DNA of 64,000 bases from Duganella sp. (lineage in GTDB: Bacteria; Pseudomonadota; Gammaproteobacteria; Burkholderiales; Burkholderiaceae_D). Position numbers and translations under genes: made by a program. Positions 56,051 through 64,000 of the stretch are shown here, one piece after another. Under the pieces are notes generated by a model, which was not told the origin of the DNA, did no database searches, and was given only the letters and a program-made list of their open reading frames with translations. The stretch lies in NCBI GenBank assembly GCA_026225475.1, contig JAMFSU010000018.1, positions 60,389-124,388 on the forward strand. The letters run 5' to 3'. Within the stretch, counting starts at the first letter, position 1. Every line of letters begins with the position of its first letter.

Positions 56051-57697
56051 TCAGGACAGTGCCTGCTTTGCCAGCGCAATCAAGGCATTGGTCGAACTGT
56101 CGTGCCGTTGCGGATCGGATGTGCCGGAGAGTTCGGCCTGGATGGTCTTGGCTAGTACCTTGCCCAATTCCACGCCCCACTGGTCGAAACTGTTGATGCC
56201 CCAGATCGTGCCTTGCACGAAGGTCTTGTGTTCATACAGCGCAATCAGCGCGCCCAACGCGGCCGGCGTCAAGGCATCGAGCACCAGCGTATTGCTGGGG
56301 CGGTTGCCGTTGAAGGTCTTGTGCGGCAGCAGGAAATCGATTTCATCATCGTCGACGCCTTGCTGGCGTAAATCGGCACGCACTTCTTCGGCTTGCTTGC
56401 CGCGCATGAAGGCTTCCGATTGTGCAAAGCAGTTCGCCAGCAGCACCGCATGATGGCCGGGCAAGTCGTGGCTGGGCTTGAGCACAGCAATGAAATCGAT
56501 CGGCGTGATATCGGTACCCTGGTGCAGCAACTGGAAGAACGCATGCTGACCATTGGTGCCGACGTCGCCCCAAATGAACGGACAGGTGGCGACACCGACA
56601 GCGCTGCCGTCACGCGTGATGCGCTTGCCATTGCTCTCCATTTCCAGCTGTTGCAGATAAGCGGGAAAATGGCGCAGGCTGTGATGGTAGGGCGCAATCG
56701 ACAGCGATTCGCTGTTGTAGCAGTTGCGGTTCCAGATGCCGATCAGGGCCTGGATCACCGGCATATTCTGTTCCAGCGGCGCAGTGCGGAAATGCTCGTC
56801 CATGGCGTGGGCGCCGGCCAGCATGTCGCTGAAGTTTTGGAAACCAATGGCCAGCGCGATCGACAGGCCGATCGACGACCACATCGAATAACGTCCGCCG
56901 ACCCAATCCCAGAACGGAAACATGTTCCTGGTATCGATGCCGAATGCGCGCACCGCTTCGGTATTGGTCGATACCGCGACAAAATGGCGCGCCAGATCGG
57001 CCTCGCCGGCGCGTTGCAGAAACCAGTTGCGCGCTGATTGCGCATTCATCATGGTTTCCTGCGTGGTAAAGGTTTTCGAGGCAACGATAAATAATGTTGT
57101 ATCGAGATTAATTTTTTGAAAAGTTTCATGCAGATCGTGACCATCGACATTGGAAACAAAATGCATCTGCAGACGCGTATGGGAAAATTCGCTCAGCGCC
57201 GTGCAAGCCATCTGCGGGCCCAGATAAGAGCCGCCGATGCCGATATTGACGATGTCGGTAATGGCTTTGCCAGTGCGCCCCAGCCAGGCGCCATTGCGCA
57301 CCTGCTCGACAAAATCGCGGATGCGATCGAGTACAGCATGAACGTCTGCATTGATCTGCTGTCCATCGACTTCCAGGTGGTCGCCGCGCGGTGCCCGCAG
57401 GGCGGTATGCAGGACGGCGCGATGTTCGGTGAAGTTGATTTTTTCACCATGAAACATGGCATCGCGCTGGGATTCGACTTTGCGCTCGCGCGCCAGCTCA
57501 AACAGCAACTTGAGCGTAGTATTGTCGATTCGATTCTTAGAATAGTCGAACAGGATGCCAGCGGCCTTCATGCTCATGTGCCCGAAACGCTGTGCATCGG
57601 CGGCAAACAGGTCGCGCATGTGTCGATGCTGGACTTCGGCGTGATGGTTCTGGAGTGCCTGAAAGGCTGCGGTCGCGGTCAGTGCTGTATGCGGCAT
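56051..57697 (-). CDS. pgi: Glucose-6-phosphate isomerase
   Basis: A 548-residue phosphoglucose isomerase. The start is ATG 57697; the frame's TTG at 57706 is not favoured. [30 protein letters not shown] (prosite-type signature) and [11 protein letters not shown] are present. It is the first gene of the leftward unit, read from the divergent spacer that holds the HexR-type sites, two of which lie within 90 bp of its start. Confidence 0.95.
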   Translation of the reverse strand: MPHTALTATAAFQALQNHHAEVQHRHMRDLFAADAQRFGHMSMKAAGILFDYSKNRIDNTTLKLLFELARERKVESQRDAMFHGEKINFTEHRAVLHTALRAPRGDHLEVDGQQINADVHAVLDRIRDFVEQVRNGAWLGRTGKAITDIVNIGIGGSYLGPQMACTALSEFSHTRLQMHFVSNVDGHDLHETFQKINLDTTLFIVASKTFTTQETMMNAQSARNWFLQRAGEADLARHFVAVSTNTEAVRAFGIDTRNMFPFWDWVGGRYSMWSSIGLSIALAIGFQNFSDMLAGAHAMDEHFRTAPLEQNMPVIQALIGIWNRNCYNSESLSIAPYHHSLRHFPAYLQQLEMESNGKRITRDGSAVGVATCPFIWGDVGTNGQHAFFQLLHQGTDITPIDFIAVLKPSHDLPGHHAVLLANCFAQSEAFMRGKQAEEVRADLRQQGVDDDEIDFLLPHKTFNGNRPSNTLVLDALTPAALGALIALYEHKTFVQGTIWGINSFDQWGVELGKVLAKTIQAELSGTSDPQRHDSSTNALIALAKQALS

Positions 57698-57748
57698 GTT
57701 CTGCAATCTGGTCTGGGTGCTGAGGAAGGTCTAGTGTGCCTTAACTAT

Positions 57749-57763
57749 ACATGAATTACTACA
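57749..57763. promoter_or_regulatory. HexR-type operator, site 1 (weaker)
   Basis: On the minus strand TGTAGTAATTCATGT, matching the HexR pattern TGTARTNNAATTACA in the first half but less in the second. It is 52 bp upstream of the pgi start. Confidence 0.5.
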
Positions 57764-57768
57764 ATGAA

Positions 57769-57783
57769 GGTAATTTCACTACA
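57769..57783. promoter_or_regulatory. HexR-type operator, site 2
   Basis: On the minus strand TGTAGTGAAATTACC, one base short of the full dyad. It lies 20 bp (two helical turns) from site 1, a spacing suited to cooperative binding. Confidence 0.65.
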
Positions 57784-57940
57784 ATGTTGAATCTCATGCA
57801 ATGTTCCTTGGTTAATTTTGTGTCATCGTTCAGTCAGGTTTTGTCTGGCTTGCAAGCACTTAGTGGATAAAAACAAAAAATGGTTTCATTTGTTTTTACT
57901 GGTCTGGAATCGCAAAAAGAAGGAGTTTAGTTTAACAAAT

Positions 57941-57955
57941 TGTAGTAAAATTACA
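57941..57955. promoter_or_regulatory. HexR-type operator, site 3 at edd
   Basis: TGTAGTAAAATTACA, a nearly perfect dyad matching the known HexR recognition pattern, 28 bp upstream of the edd ATG in the position of a repressor site. Confidence 0.75.
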
Positions 57956-57982
57956 TTTCTCGATGCTATCAGGAACCCCAAC

Positions 57983-59833
57983 ATGTCCCTTAACGCTACC
58001 TTAGCCAGCGTCACCCGACGCATCGCCGAACGTAGTCGGCCTTATCGCACAGCCTATCTGGCGCGTCTCGACGCCGCGCGTCATCAGGGCGTACAGCGTG
58101 GCGCGCTGTCTTGTACCAATCTGGCGCACGGGTTTGCCGCATTTCCCGCCAATGACAAATTGAAGCTGAAACAGGATCGCGCCGCTTCGGTAGCGATCAT
58201 TTCGTCGTACAACGACATGTTGTCGGCGCATCAACCTTTCGAGCGCTTTCCGCAGATCATCAAGGATGCCATCCGTGCCGAAGGTGGCGTGGCGCAATTC
58301 GCCGGCGGTGTGCCGGCCATGTGTGATGGCATTACGCAAGGCCAGACTGGCATGGAGTTGTCGCTGTTTTCGCGCGATGCCATTGCCATGGGCACGGCGG
58401 TGGCCTTGTCGCACAATATGTTTGATGCCGCGCTCTATCTGGGCGTGTGCGACAAGATCGTGCCAGGCCTGTTGATCGGCGCCTTGCACTTTGGGCATAT
58501 TCCCGCCGTGTTTGTGCCTGCCGGTCCGATGACCAGTGGCATGACCAATAGCGAAAAAGTCAAGATTCGCCAACTCTACACGGAAGGCAAGATCGGCCGC
58601 GCCGAATTGCTGGAAGCCGAATCGAAGTCTTACCACGACGCTGGCACCTGCACCTTTTATGGTACCGCCAACAGCAATCAAATGTTGATGGAAGCGATGG
58701 GCCTGCACTTGCCAGGGGCCGCATTCATCTCGCCGAACACGCCGATGCGTGACGCCCTGACCGCCGAGGCGGCCAAACAGGCGCTGAAGATTACCGCGCA
58801 AGGTCAGCAATACACGCCAGTGGGCCGACTGGTCGATGAAAAATCGATCGTCAATGCCATCGTCGCCTTGCTAGCCACGGGCGGCTCCACCAATCACACC
58901 CTGCATCTGGTGGCCATTGCCAAGGCCGCTGGTCTGGTGATCGACTGGGATGATTTTTCGCAACTGTCATCGGTGGTTCCGCTGGTGACGCGGATTTATC
59001 CAAACGGCACTGCCGACGTCAATCATTTCCACGCTGCCGGCGGCACCGGTTTCGTGTTGCGCGAGTTGATCGATGCTGGTCTGATGCATGATGATGTCAT
59101 GACCATTCTTGGTCATGGCTTGCGCGCGCACGCAACCGAACCTTTGCTGGAAGACGGCAAGGTGACCTGGAAAGCAGCACCCAAAGACAGCGGTGACGAT
59201 GGCGTCTTGCGTACGGCGACGGCGCCGTTCTCGGCCGATGGCGGTCTGAAGCTGTTGCAGGGTAATCTGGGACGCTCGGTAATCAAGGTGTCGGCGGTCA
59301 AGCCAGAACATCGCGTAGTGCAGGCACCAGCGATCGTGTTTCATTCGCAGGAAGCCTTCATGAAAGCCTTCAAGGCCGGCGAACTGGACCGTGATTTTAT
59401 CGCCGTGCTGATCTTCCAGGGGCCGCGCGCCAATGGTATGCCGGAGCTGCATGCACTCACGCCAGCGCTGGGAATTTTGCAAGACAAGGGCCGCCATGTT
59501 GCCCTAGTCACCGACGGCCGCATGTCGGGTGCATCGGGCAAGGTACCGGCGGCGATCCACGTCACGCCCGAAGTGCTGGCGGGCGGCCCCCTGGGGTTGG
59601 TGCGCAACGGCGATATGATCCTTCTGGATGCCGAAGCCGGTATATTGGAAGCGCAGGTAGATGCAGCACAATGGGCTGCACGTACGGTTGAAAAGGCTGA
59701 TTTGTCGGCCAATCAGACCGGCATGGGGCGTGAGTTGTTCAGTGTGTTCCGTGCTAACGTCAGCGCAGCAGAAGAGGGCGGCACCAGTTTTGGTCTGCCA
59801 CCAATCTTGGAAAATGAGAAAGCGACAGTATGA
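57983..59833 (+). CDS. edd: Phosphogluconate dehydratase
   Basis: A 616-residue IlvD/Edd-family [4Fe-4S] dehydratase converting 6-phosphogluconate to KDPG. Start ATG 57983 with CAGGAA upstream; the frame extended to 57818 crosses the operator region. Diagnostic parts include [43 protein letters not shown] and [16 protein letters not shown]. Its stop overlaps the eda start (ATGA), so the two enzymes are coupled. Confidence 0.95.
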   Translation: MSLNATLASVTRRIAERSRPYRTAYLARLDAARHQGVQRGALSCTNLAHGFAAFPANDKLKLKQDRAASVAIISSYNDMLSAHQPFERFPQIIKDAIRAEGGVAQFAGGVPAMCDGITQGQTGMELSLFSRDAIAMGTAVALSHNMFDAALYLGVCDKIVPGLLIGALHFGHIPAVFVPAGPMTSGMTNSEKVKIRQLYTEGKIGRAELLEAESKSYHDAGTCTFYGTANSNQMLMEAMGLHLPGAAFISPNTPMRDALTAEAAKQALKITAQGQQYTPVGRLVDEKSIVNAIVALLATGGSTNHTLHLVAIAKAAGLVIDWDDFSQLSSVVPLVTRIYPNGTADVNHFHAAGGTGFVLRELIDAGLMHDDVMTILGHGLRAHATEPLLEDGKVTWKAAPKDSGDDGVLRTATAPFSADGGLKLLQGNLGRSVIKVSAVKPEHRVVQAPAIVFHSQEAFMKAFKAGELDRDFIAVLIFQGPRANGMPELHALTPALGILQDKGRHVALVTDGRMSGASGKVPAAIHVTPEVLAGGPLGLVRNGDMILLDAEAGILEAQVDAAQWAARTVEKADLSANQTGMGRELFSVFRANVSAAEEGGTSFGLPPILENEKATV

Positions 59834-60459
59834 AAAATATCCTGGAAATCATGCGCACCTCGGCCGTCATTCCTGTGATCGCCATCGATAAGCTGGAACA
59901 TGCCGTGCCGTTGGCCAAGGCGCTGGTGGCAGGCGGCATCCGTGTGTTGGAAATAACCTTACGCACTGAACACGGCCTGCCAGCGATTCGCGCCATTGCC
60001 GAACAGGTACCGGATGCCATCGTCGGCGTTGGTACCCTCACCAACCCGGAAGAATTCGCCGCTTCGCGTGATGCCGGTGCCGTGTTTGGCGTCTCACCCG
60101 GCTTGACTGCGGCCTTGATTGCGGCGGCCAAATCGAGCGGCTTGCCGCTGCTGCCAGGCGTGATGACGCCTTCTGAAGTGATGGCGGCGCGCGAAGCCGG
60201 TTTCCGCCAACTGAAATTGTTCCCGGCCATGCAGGCCGGTGGCATCGGGATGCTCAATGCGATTGCTGGTCCGCTGGGCGATGTCACGTTCTGTCCGACC
60301 GGCGGTATTTCGCAGGAAACGGCATCGCAGTTCCTGGCCTGCAAGAACGTGGCTTGCGTCGGTGGTTCCTGGCTCACGCCCAAGAATGCCATTGAGATTG
60401 GTGACTGGGGCAGGATTACGGAGTTGGCCAGTGCGGCCAGCGCGTTGAAGCTGAAGTGA
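59830..60459 (+). CDS. eda: KDPG aldolase
   Basis: A 209-residue class I aldolase splitting 2-keto-3-deoxy-6-phosphogluconate into pyruvate and glyceraldehyde-3-phosphate. Schiff-base Lys129 lies in FRQLKLFPA, and Glu41 in [11 protein letters not shown] corresponds to the E. coli catalytic Glu45. [11 protein letters not shown] is also typical. It overlaps edd by 4 bp and is followed by a strong terminator. Confidence 0.95.
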   Translation: MKNILEIMRTSAVIPVIAIDKLEHAVPLAKALVAGGIRVLEITLRTEHGLPAIRAIAEQVPDAIVGVGTLTNPEEFAASRDAGAVFGVSPGLTAALIAAAKSSGLPLLPGVMTPSEVMAAREAGFRQLKLFPAMQAGGIGMLNAIAGPLGDVTFCPTGGISQETASQFLACKNVACVGGSWLTPKNAIEIGDWGRITELASAASALKLK

Positions 60460-60497
60460 CAATCGTCAGGATCGTGCTCTTGCACTGACAATGATGA

Positions 60498-60536
60498 AAA
60501 AAACTGGAACTCGCGCCGCGGTTCCAGTTTTTTTTA
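60498..60536 (+). terminator. Rho-independent terminator after eda
   Basis: AAAAAAACTGGAAC pairs with GTTCCAGTTTTTTT (14 bp) around a GC-rich 10-nt loop, followed by more T. Confidence 0.9.
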
Positions 60537-60643
60537 TAGGATGAACGGAATGTCGATTTACTGAGACAGAAGTGCGGCACGCCATGTGCCACCTGCGACG
60601 ATAGACTGCCTGCTGGTTCGACTGCGCCTGTACGACTGCACCT

Positions 60644-61759
60644 TCAAGGCACCGAAAGCGGCACACCAAAAATGCTGATTTGACGCAGCACGAGCGGCGT
60701 GCTTGGCGATTCCGGCGCGTGCAGCAGCAACTGGAAGTAACGCGCCGGCAACGGCGCAAATAGATGTGCTGTGCGCCCCTGCTCGTTGTCGGTTGCCGTA
60801 CCCACGGTGATCCATGGCGCGTCCTTGCTGGAGCGCAGTTGGGCGACATAAGAGCGGGTATTCCACGGATGTGGTTCTTCGACATCATAGGCGATTCCGA
60901 TCCAACTGGAGCAGTGACTCAATTCCAGATAGCTGATCAAATATTCGCCTTGCAGATCAATACTGATAATCACGTCCTGGGTTGTATTGCGTGCCCAGTA
61001 AAGATTGTCCTGAATATTACCGTTGACCAGATGCGACAGCAGGGTGGAGGCATCACCGGCGTCGACGCTATCGGCATTGACGGGTTTGCCGGCGGTCGCA
61101 TTGACCAATACCGGCTGTGCGGAACATAGGCCCTCGCGCACGAAAGCTGCGAACCAATTGTAGGCGTATTTGCGATCGCCGTTCAAATTGGGGTGTGTCA
61201 GATCGATGTGATCGGCACCGATGCGAATGTCAAAGTCTGGTGCGTGATCGACCGCGGTCACTGGTGACGCCGTCGTGTGGAGTTCTTCTGCCAGCGCGGG
61301 AATCATGGCAATCATCGTCGCCATATCGGGTAGATCGGGACGAATAGGCGGATACATGCCGAGAAAGACGCGGATGCTGGGATTGGTGATCCGCATCTTT
61401 AGTATGATGCTGCGCAAGCTGTCGATAGTGTCCTCGGGCGAGCGTTGAGCGCCCTGAATATCGTTTGCCCCCAATAACATCAATACGATGTCGGGTTCGG
61501 CCAGATCCATCCAACTGTCAATGTAGTGAGTGTCGACTTCTGCAGCGGTAATTCCCGAGATGGCGGAATGTCGCGATGTCAACGTCGTCAGCTTATCGAC
61601 ACCGATTGCCCCGACAAAATTGACGTTGTAGCCTACCGCACGGCAGCTTGCCGCCAGCCGTTCGCGGTAGTTCTGGTCTGGCAACATGACAGTGACCGAG
61701 TCTCCCAGCGCCATGATTCTCACCGGCTGGGCTACATCGAGCGAATCGTGCGTTTGCAT
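60644..61759 (-). CDS. SGNH/GDSL hydrolase with C-terminal discoidin-like domain
   Basis: A 371-residue protein. The start is ATG 61759 with AGGAGG 6 nt upstream; the extension to 61870 is rejected. SGNH blocks: MALGDSV (Ser21), NFVGAIG, MLLGANDI (block III) and DHIDLTHPN with the catalytic His. The C-terminal ~150 residues are beta-rich (DVIISIDLQGEYLISYLELS, ARYFQLLLHA, LRQISIFGV), like F5/8 type C carbohydrate-binding domains. No signal peptide is present, so export, if any, needs another route. It probably removes acyl groups from a carbohydrate, but no substrate is shown. Confidence 0.78.
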   Translation of the reverse strand: MQTHDSLDVAQPVRIMALGDSVTVMLPDQNYRERLAASCRAVGYNVNFVGAIGVDKLTTLTSRHSAISGITAAEVDTHYIDSWMDLAEPDIVLMLLGANDIQGAQRSPEDTIDSLRSIILKMRITNPSIRVFLGMYPPIRPDLPDMATMIAMIPALAEELHTTASPVTAVDHAPDFDIRIGADHIDLTHPNLNGDRKYAYNWFAAFVREGLCSAQPVLVNATAGKPVNADSVDAGDASTLLSHLVNGNIQDNLYWARNTTQDVIISIDLQGEYLISYLELSHCSSWIGIAYDVEEPHPWNTRSYVAQLRSSKDAPWITVGTATDNEQGRTAHLFAPLPARYFQLLLHAPESPSTPLVLRQISIFGVPLSVP

Positions 61760-62063
61760 ATCGTGCCTCCTGATGGAAAAAGAGCGTGTTGCAGTCGTAT
61801 CAACGAGCGTTGTCAAGCAGCATGGGATCGCTTGTGTAGGCATTGACGACACATTGATACGGTTCGGCACATGCTAGTGCTGTCGAGCAGTACAGGCGCC
61901 CCCCATCAGGGGGCGGCATCCGATCATGCGTGCAATTGTTTCTACCACCGTTCACATTGATGTTCTCTGTCCTGTGCGCGCATCACGCGCACAGGCCGCT
62001 CATGCACGTGAGGGGAACTTGGTTGGTTTTTTGTTCCTGGCAGAATGCACGAAGAAGCCATAC
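61760..62063. other. Spacer with a C/G-run hairpin
   Basis: 304 bp with no gene. GCCCCC (61898-61903) pairs with GGGGGC (61909-61914) around CATCA. No T run follows, so this is not a typical terminator. Confidence 0.4.
61766..61771 (-). promoter_or_regulatory. Strong ribosome-binding site fixing the SGNH hydrolase start
   Basis: AGGAGG on the minus strand, 6 nt before ATG 61759. It decides against the longer frame that starts at 61870. Confidence 0.7.
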
Positions 62064-62966
62064 TTACGGATTCTTAAACAAGGCTGCCGTCAAACGTGCC
62101 CTCATTTGACGAAATGTGGGCGTCAATCCATTGCATGCGGCTGAATTCAATGCCGCATTGGACTGGGATGTTTCCTCGACGTCGGGAATCGAAGTCGGAA
62201 GACTGGTATTGATGAAATATTGCCCATTCCTAAGTTCCCATCGGGAGCCAACTAGTACCTGGCTGCTGGTAGTGCTGGCCAAGGTGTTCATATCGAGGAC
62301 GGCGGCTGTCAGGAAACTTATATTGGATGTGTTTATATATTGCACCAAATTAACATTGATCTGATTCAATTTAAGCCAATGGGGCCGCCCCACGACGTGG
62401 ATTGCATTGTGGTCGAACTCCTGTTCATGAAGTCTGTCGCCGCGGTTGGTGGGCCCGATGAATAAATTTCCTGGCATCCATATAAAATACTGACCTAGCT
62501 GATCACGTCCCGGGGGGGGGCGGGCGTTACTTTGCGCATATACCCAGCCAGTTGCCTGCCCCAATGCCAGGTTACTGGCTTGCACGATTCCGGTCGCGAT
62601 AGTTGCATCGGCGCAATTTACGCCGCCGTTGCCGGCATACTGTCGAATATTGTTCGACAATGTTTCCATCAATGGAGCTAATGTGCGCAGATGGCCATTC
62701 GTGATCGCTGCATTGTAAGCCAGGGACAGGGTGCGGAGGGAAATGACGGGGTGGCGGCTGACTGGCACTGTATAGGCAGCACCTGTTCCTTGTTGGGTCA
62801 ATGAGGCATTGAAATTGAGCAAGAGAGAATAGGGGCTAATCGATGGGGTGGTCTGAATGAGCAAATTGCTGGCGCCTGGAATCAGAGTGGCGACTTGTTG
62901 CGCCAGGCAGATGCAGCTTGAAGAGCACATTACAAGCACGACAATGAGGTTTTTGAGGGCGGCCAT
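62064..62966 (-). CDS. Secreted protein of unknown function with internal C9 tract
   Basis: A 300-residue protein. ATG 62966 is preceded by AGGAG at the right distance, and the first residues (MAALKNLIVVLVM, then SSSCICLAQ) form a signal peptide. The mature part is polar, contains NGGVNCADATIATG, QYFIWMPGNLFIG, HEQEFDHNAIHVVGRPHWL and a Ser/Thr-rich end. No family was recognised. The HEQEF sequence is not HExxH, so metalloprotease identity is not supported. A run of nine C (62512-62520) codes for Pro150-Pro152 and could slip. Confidence 0.6.
   Translation of the reverse strand: MAALKNLIVVLVMCSSSCICLAQQVATLIPGASNLLIQTTPSISPYSLLLNFNASLTQQGTGAAYTVPVSRHPVISLRTLSLAYNAAITNGHLRTLAPLMETLSNNIRQYAGNGGVNCADATIATGIVQASNLALGQATGWVYAQSNARPPPGRDQLGQYFIWMPGNLFIGPTNRGDRLHEQEFDHNAIHVVGRPHWLKLNQINVNLVQYINTSNISFLTAAVLDMNTLASTTSSQVLVGSRWELRNGQYFINTSLPTSIPDVEETSQSNAALNSAACNGLTPTFRQMRARLTAALFKNP
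62512..62520. repeat. C9 tract inside a coding sequence
   Basis: Nine consecutive C on the coding (minus) strand at codons 149-152 of the secreted protein. Loss or gain of a base would end translation early or change the C-terminal half. Confidence 0.75.
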
Positions 62967-63279
62967 ACCAAACTCCTGTTTGTTGAGTCGAACTGAAAGT
63001 CGGAATACGTTCAGCCATGACCAGGCTTGTGGCAAACGTAGATCGCTACTCATCGCACAACGACCGACCGCAAGGGAGAAGTCGTTGAGTCGTCGTGCAT
63101 GCTGATGGGGAATCAAAGTCAACCGCCAGCGCGCTCCTACGCAATGCGTGCATGTCGAGCATCATGTCGGATTAAATACAAAGGTCAATTTCGCGCTGGT
63201 GTTTGGTCGAGCGTGGGTGTGGTTTCCAATAATGGTAAGTAGCACATTTGTGTACGGCAAGCCTGGTGCGTTTCTGCGT
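62967..63279. other. 313-bp spacer between the two secreted-protein genes
   Basis: No gene supported; upstream frame of the 300-residue protein runs through but lacks a start with ribosome-binding site. Nothing else recognised. Confidence 0.4.
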
Positions 63280-63597
63280 TTACTGATTCAGTACAGAAAC
63301 GGCCTGGGCACCTCCGGCGTTAATCCGAATCGTAATGGGAATGCCCAGTAGCCAAGCATCCCGCATGAGTTGATAGCGTGCAGTGAACGTCGCGTCGATG
63401 GTCACGCATATTTCGTTGTCGTTTTGTTGTCGCATCCGGAAACGGTAGTTATTCCATCCATCGTGATTCATTTGAGCAATCAGCCTTCCGCTGTACTGGC
63501 CATTAGGCGGGGTACCGGCGGGACATTCCAGGTTCGCGGTCTGGGCATAGGCGCCACTGGAGATCAGCAGGCCGATGAGAACGAATTTTGCTTTCAC
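63280..63597 (-). CDS. Small secreted protein of unknown function
   Basis: A 105-residue protein with a signal peptide (MKAKFVLIGLLISSGAYAQ, cleavage after AYA) and a mature part of about 87 residues with two cysteines (LECPAGT, NEICVTI), probably disulfide-bonded. It shows an alternating beta pattern (GRLIAQMNHDG, YRFRMRQQNDN, IPITIRINAGG). GGAGCC precedes the ATG. It is on the same strand as the 300-residue secreted protein, upstream of it. No family was recognised; a binding or structural partner role is only a guess. Confidence 0.65.
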   Translation of the reverse strand: MKAKFVLIGLLISSGAYAQTANLECPAGTPPNGQYSGRLIAQMNHDGWNNYRFRMRQQNDNEICVTIDATFTARYQLMRDAWLLGIPITIRINAGGAQAVSVLNQ

Positions 63598-64000
63598 GAT
63601 TGGCTCCTTGAGTTTCAGGTTTGGAAAATGCCCGACGACATGCGGCGAGGGGCGAGATTGGTGTTGCCGTGAACTACATTGAGAAAATGAAAATGTCTCA
63701 AAAAATGTATCAAGTTATGTGCTGAAGAGAATCGAGATCGGTAGCGTCGTGTGCCTGCCTCAACGATAGCGGCACCATCACCCCAAGTCATACTTGTTGG
63801 ACTTCCCAATCGCGCTTCCCGATCGTGATTGTGTGCATTTTGCCGAGAAATCTTATCAATCCACTCCGCAAAGCCGATGTGCCAGCTTGTTGACTCCAGA
63901 ATAGTGACTTTTTTATTCCGTGCCCCCCCCATACAAGGGGGGGCAGTTAGGTGGTGGGGCTTGATGCCTGTTTCGCGCCGATTGTGTCCAATACAATCGG
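63598..64000. other. Window-end region with two dyads, no supported gene
   Basis: A perfect 9-bp dyad of C/G runs (TGCCCCCCC 63921-63929 with GGGGGGGCA 63937-63945) and an 8-bp dyad CCGATTGT/ACAATCGG at 63978-64000 at the very edge. A 105-codon minus frame (63615-63932) begins within the G run and lacks any domain or ribosome-binding site; it is not called. Confidence 0.4.

Noticed and set aside
62064..62966. Possible metalloprotease motif in the secreted protein (HEQEF)
   Set aside because: The zinc motif HExxH requires a second His at position five; here it is Phe, and the next His is two residues further.
62064..63597. AB5-type toxin (A subunit plus small B subunit) for the two secreted proteins
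   Set aside because: Sizes and signals fit loosely, but neither sequence shows ADP-ribosyltransferase, subtilase or known B-subunit motifs, and the gene order and 313-bp gap are not typical.
63615..63932. 105-codon minus frame at the right end
   Set aside because: It begins inside a G-run dyad, has no ribosome-binding site or domain, and overlaps only spacer DNA.
1..64000. CRISPR array, insertion sequence, tRNA or rRNA genes
   Set aside because: No regularly spaced repeats, no transposase-like protein and no tRNA-like fold apart from tmRNA were found by eye.

Overview
The window reads as a chromosomal segment of a betaproteobacterium of the order Burkholderiales, most likely family Oxalobacteraceae (Herminiimonas, Collimonas or Herbaspirillum type). 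The supporting evidence is gene order and protein type: gyrA-serC-pheA-hisC-tyrA-aroA-cmk-rpsA-ihfB-lapA-lapB, a short OmpA with an Ala/Pro linker, dnaX-ybaB-recR, and an Entner-Doudoroff set under HexR. The assignment comes from recognising these families by eye; no search was run.

Layout. 1-3304: three FAD-dependent oxidoreductases; the first (cut by the window edge) and second resemble the two large subunits of opine oxidase / HcnBC. 3423-4416: a nickel-sensor-like PadR regulator (YqjI type) with a palindromic operator, then a DUF3861 protein. 4413-7248, minus strand: exonuclease I and two tandem paralogous lipoproteins. 7249-12336: a monooxygenase-fold protein, a uracil/xanthine permease, a small lipoprotein, a ZntB-like CorA transporter, and a divergent LysR / monooxygenase-fold pair that looks AT-rich. 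12529-12891: tmRNA (ssrA, minus strand). 12970-18971, minus strand: a very large AsmA/DUF748 envelope protein, gph, ubiG, ompA. 19824-35755, plus strand: gyrA and the long aromatic amino-acid / translation / LPS-assembly run, ending with ugd, a heptose kinase and comEA. 36029-41908: a GAF-GGDEF protein, a mannose-1-phosphate guanylyltransferase, dnaX, ybaB, a YciI-like gene and recR. 42009-46157: a class III CoA-transferase and a three-gene ABC importer. 46354-50979, minus strand: a 1541-codon toxin-like gene, visibly AT-rich and without relatives nearby. 51422-60459: a central carbon cluster (tal, AGE-family epimerase, hexR, zwf, pgi leftward; edd, eda rightward) with three HexR-type palindromes in the divergent promoter. 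60644-64000: an SGNH hydrolase and two unrecognised secreted proteins, with homopolymeric G/C tracts.

How the parts work together. Most of the window is core housekeeping. pheA, hisC, tyrA and aroA supply aromatic amino acids, with serC providing serine/pyridoxine precursors. zwf, edd and eda form the Entner-Doudoroff route, with pgi and tal connecting it to hexose and pentose phosphates, and HexR is encoded inside its own regulon. No 6-phosphogluconolactonase gene lies in the cluster.

The strongest candidate for something undescribed is the giant gene at 46354-50979. It looks like a DUF6543/dermonecrotic-toxin-type protein with a 26-residue tandem repeat near its N-terminus, a ParB/Srx-like segment near residue 1042, and a C-terminal module with a His-Gly / Ser-Ala-Cys pair (His1324, Cys1489) resembling clan-CD peptidases and the Stv domain. 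A T8G10 tract lies about 196 bp upstream of its start. Other points of note are an A9 slippery run in dnaX with an immediate -1 stop, a tmRNA tag ending AQAA instead of the usual ALAA, a natural Ala at GyrA position 83, and a C9 tract inside a secreted-protein gene.
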